Source: a bacterium D16-56
GTDB lineage: Bacteria > Bacillota > Clostridia > Lachnospirales > Lachnospiraceae
Assembly: GCA_003611875.1 (NCBI GenBank)
Contig: RAYY01000025.1
Coordinates: 18,321 to 82,320, forward strand
Direction of reading: 5' to 3'
Length of the DNA stretch: 64,000 nucleotides
Every line of letters begins with the position of its first letter. The stretch's first letter is position 1. Of the stretch, positions 63,878 to 64,000 are shown piece by piece. The notes beneath the pieces are model-generated. The model was given only the letters and a program-made list of their open reading frames with translations, was not told where the DNA came from and did no database searches. Made by a program: the position numbers and the translations under genes.

Positions 63878-64000
63878 CTATACAAAAGCAACACGACGAT
63901 ACCCCCTTGATACCGCCGTATCCTTAAACAAGGGCGACTTTAACACACCCTCCGTATTCCTATTTTTGAAAAAGAAAACGGCGGCTTTGATTGTTATGTC
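63878..64000 (-). CDS. Possible 3' end of an element gene, cut by the window edge
   Basis: A minus-strand frame is open from the right edge to TAG 63880-63878 (40 residues, ending SRGYRRVAFV). A plus-strand frame from ATG 63812 is also open to the edge but has no ribosome site. Neither can be confirmed without more sequence. The rest of 63606-63877 has only the palindrome. Confidence 0.25.
   Translation of the reverse strand, partial: DITIKAAVFFFKNRNTEGVLKSPLFKDTAVSRGYRRVAFV

Larger units (their letters stand above)
60273..64000. mobile_element. Left end of an integrative (conjugative or mobilisable) element
   Basis: A large serine recombinase gene lies against the broken collagen-like gene, followed by a small DUF6870-like protein, a 66-residue element protein and a sigma-70-like factor, genes typical of gut Firmicute integrative elements. 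Base composition shifts from the A/T-richer recombinase to a G/C-rich stretch after about 62750. The right end, relaxase and any cargo are outside the window. The left boundary lies between the recombinase stop (60289) and the first GXY codons (about 60245); the exact core cannot be fixed. Confidence 0.75.

Overview
The window looks like a chromosomal segment of a spore-forming gut Firmicute of the Lachnospiraceae / Clostridium cluster XIVa type. The grounds are the paired ADP-glucose pyrophosphorylases GlgC/GlgD, AddAB, the priA-def-fmt-rsmB-rlmN-stp-prkC-rsgA-rpe-thiN gene order, Shine-Dalgarno sites near AGGAGG at almost every start, and the family types found (DUF4173, DUF2975, Mbeg1-like lipase, C_GCAxxG_C_C). 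I do not name a genus. No rRNA or tRNA gene was seen.

Layout. 1-1000: A/T-rich accessory DNA with a frameshifted, edge-truncated gene, a possible gene remnant and a 58-residue small protein. 1378-2271: a DMT-family permease, then about 750 bp of hairpin-rich intergenic DNA. 3020-9715: a GntR regulator followed by a catabolic cluster (zinc-type UroD-fold methyltransferase, sugar-type ABC binding protein, two permeases, cysteine desulfidase) behind a consensus promoter with a palindromic operator. 10002-15065: a tandem repeat, a secreted SGNH esterase, a small redox-type protein, and a DUF2975/Xre/DUF4173 membrane-protein operon. 15551-17895: glgC-glgD. 18185-18757: a small HExxH protein. 18875-23109: a second ABC importer of the ferric-iron/aminoethylphosphonate/polyamine class (binding lipoprotein, fused double permease, ATPase). 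23322-24456: a probable Panacea (PanA) antitoxin with a membrane partner, in A/T-richer DNA. 24604-32886: yaaA and addBA. 33146-34300: a membrane-anchored protein and an ECF transporter S component.

34575-55073 is one long block read leftwards, with the genes in the order ftsK, fhs, murE, murF, priA, def, fmt, a zinc peptidase, rsmB, rlmN, stp, prkC, rsgA, rpe, thiN. It joins chromosome segregation, one-carbon supply for initiator tRNA formylation, peptidoglycan precursor synthesis, replication restart, protein maturation, rRNA methylation, the PASTA-kinase/phosphatase signalling pair and ribosome assembly. 55153-57911 is an isoaspartyl dipeptidase/YfcC transporter operon behind a palindromic operator and phased A-tracts. 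58039-59472 is an Mbeg1-like lipase.

From about 60273 to the right edge lies the left end of an integrative element (large serine recombinase, sigma-70-like factor, small element-type proteins). It has cut the 5' part off a collagen-like (GXY repeat) surface or spore-coat gene, whose 3' remnant is 59634-60272. The observations most worth a second look are this insertion, the PanA pair with an apparently shortened membrane partner, the methyltransferase/ABC/desulfidase cluster that lacks its own ATPase, a 28-bp repeat placed just ahead of three start codons, and the phased A-tract promoter of the dipeptidase operon.
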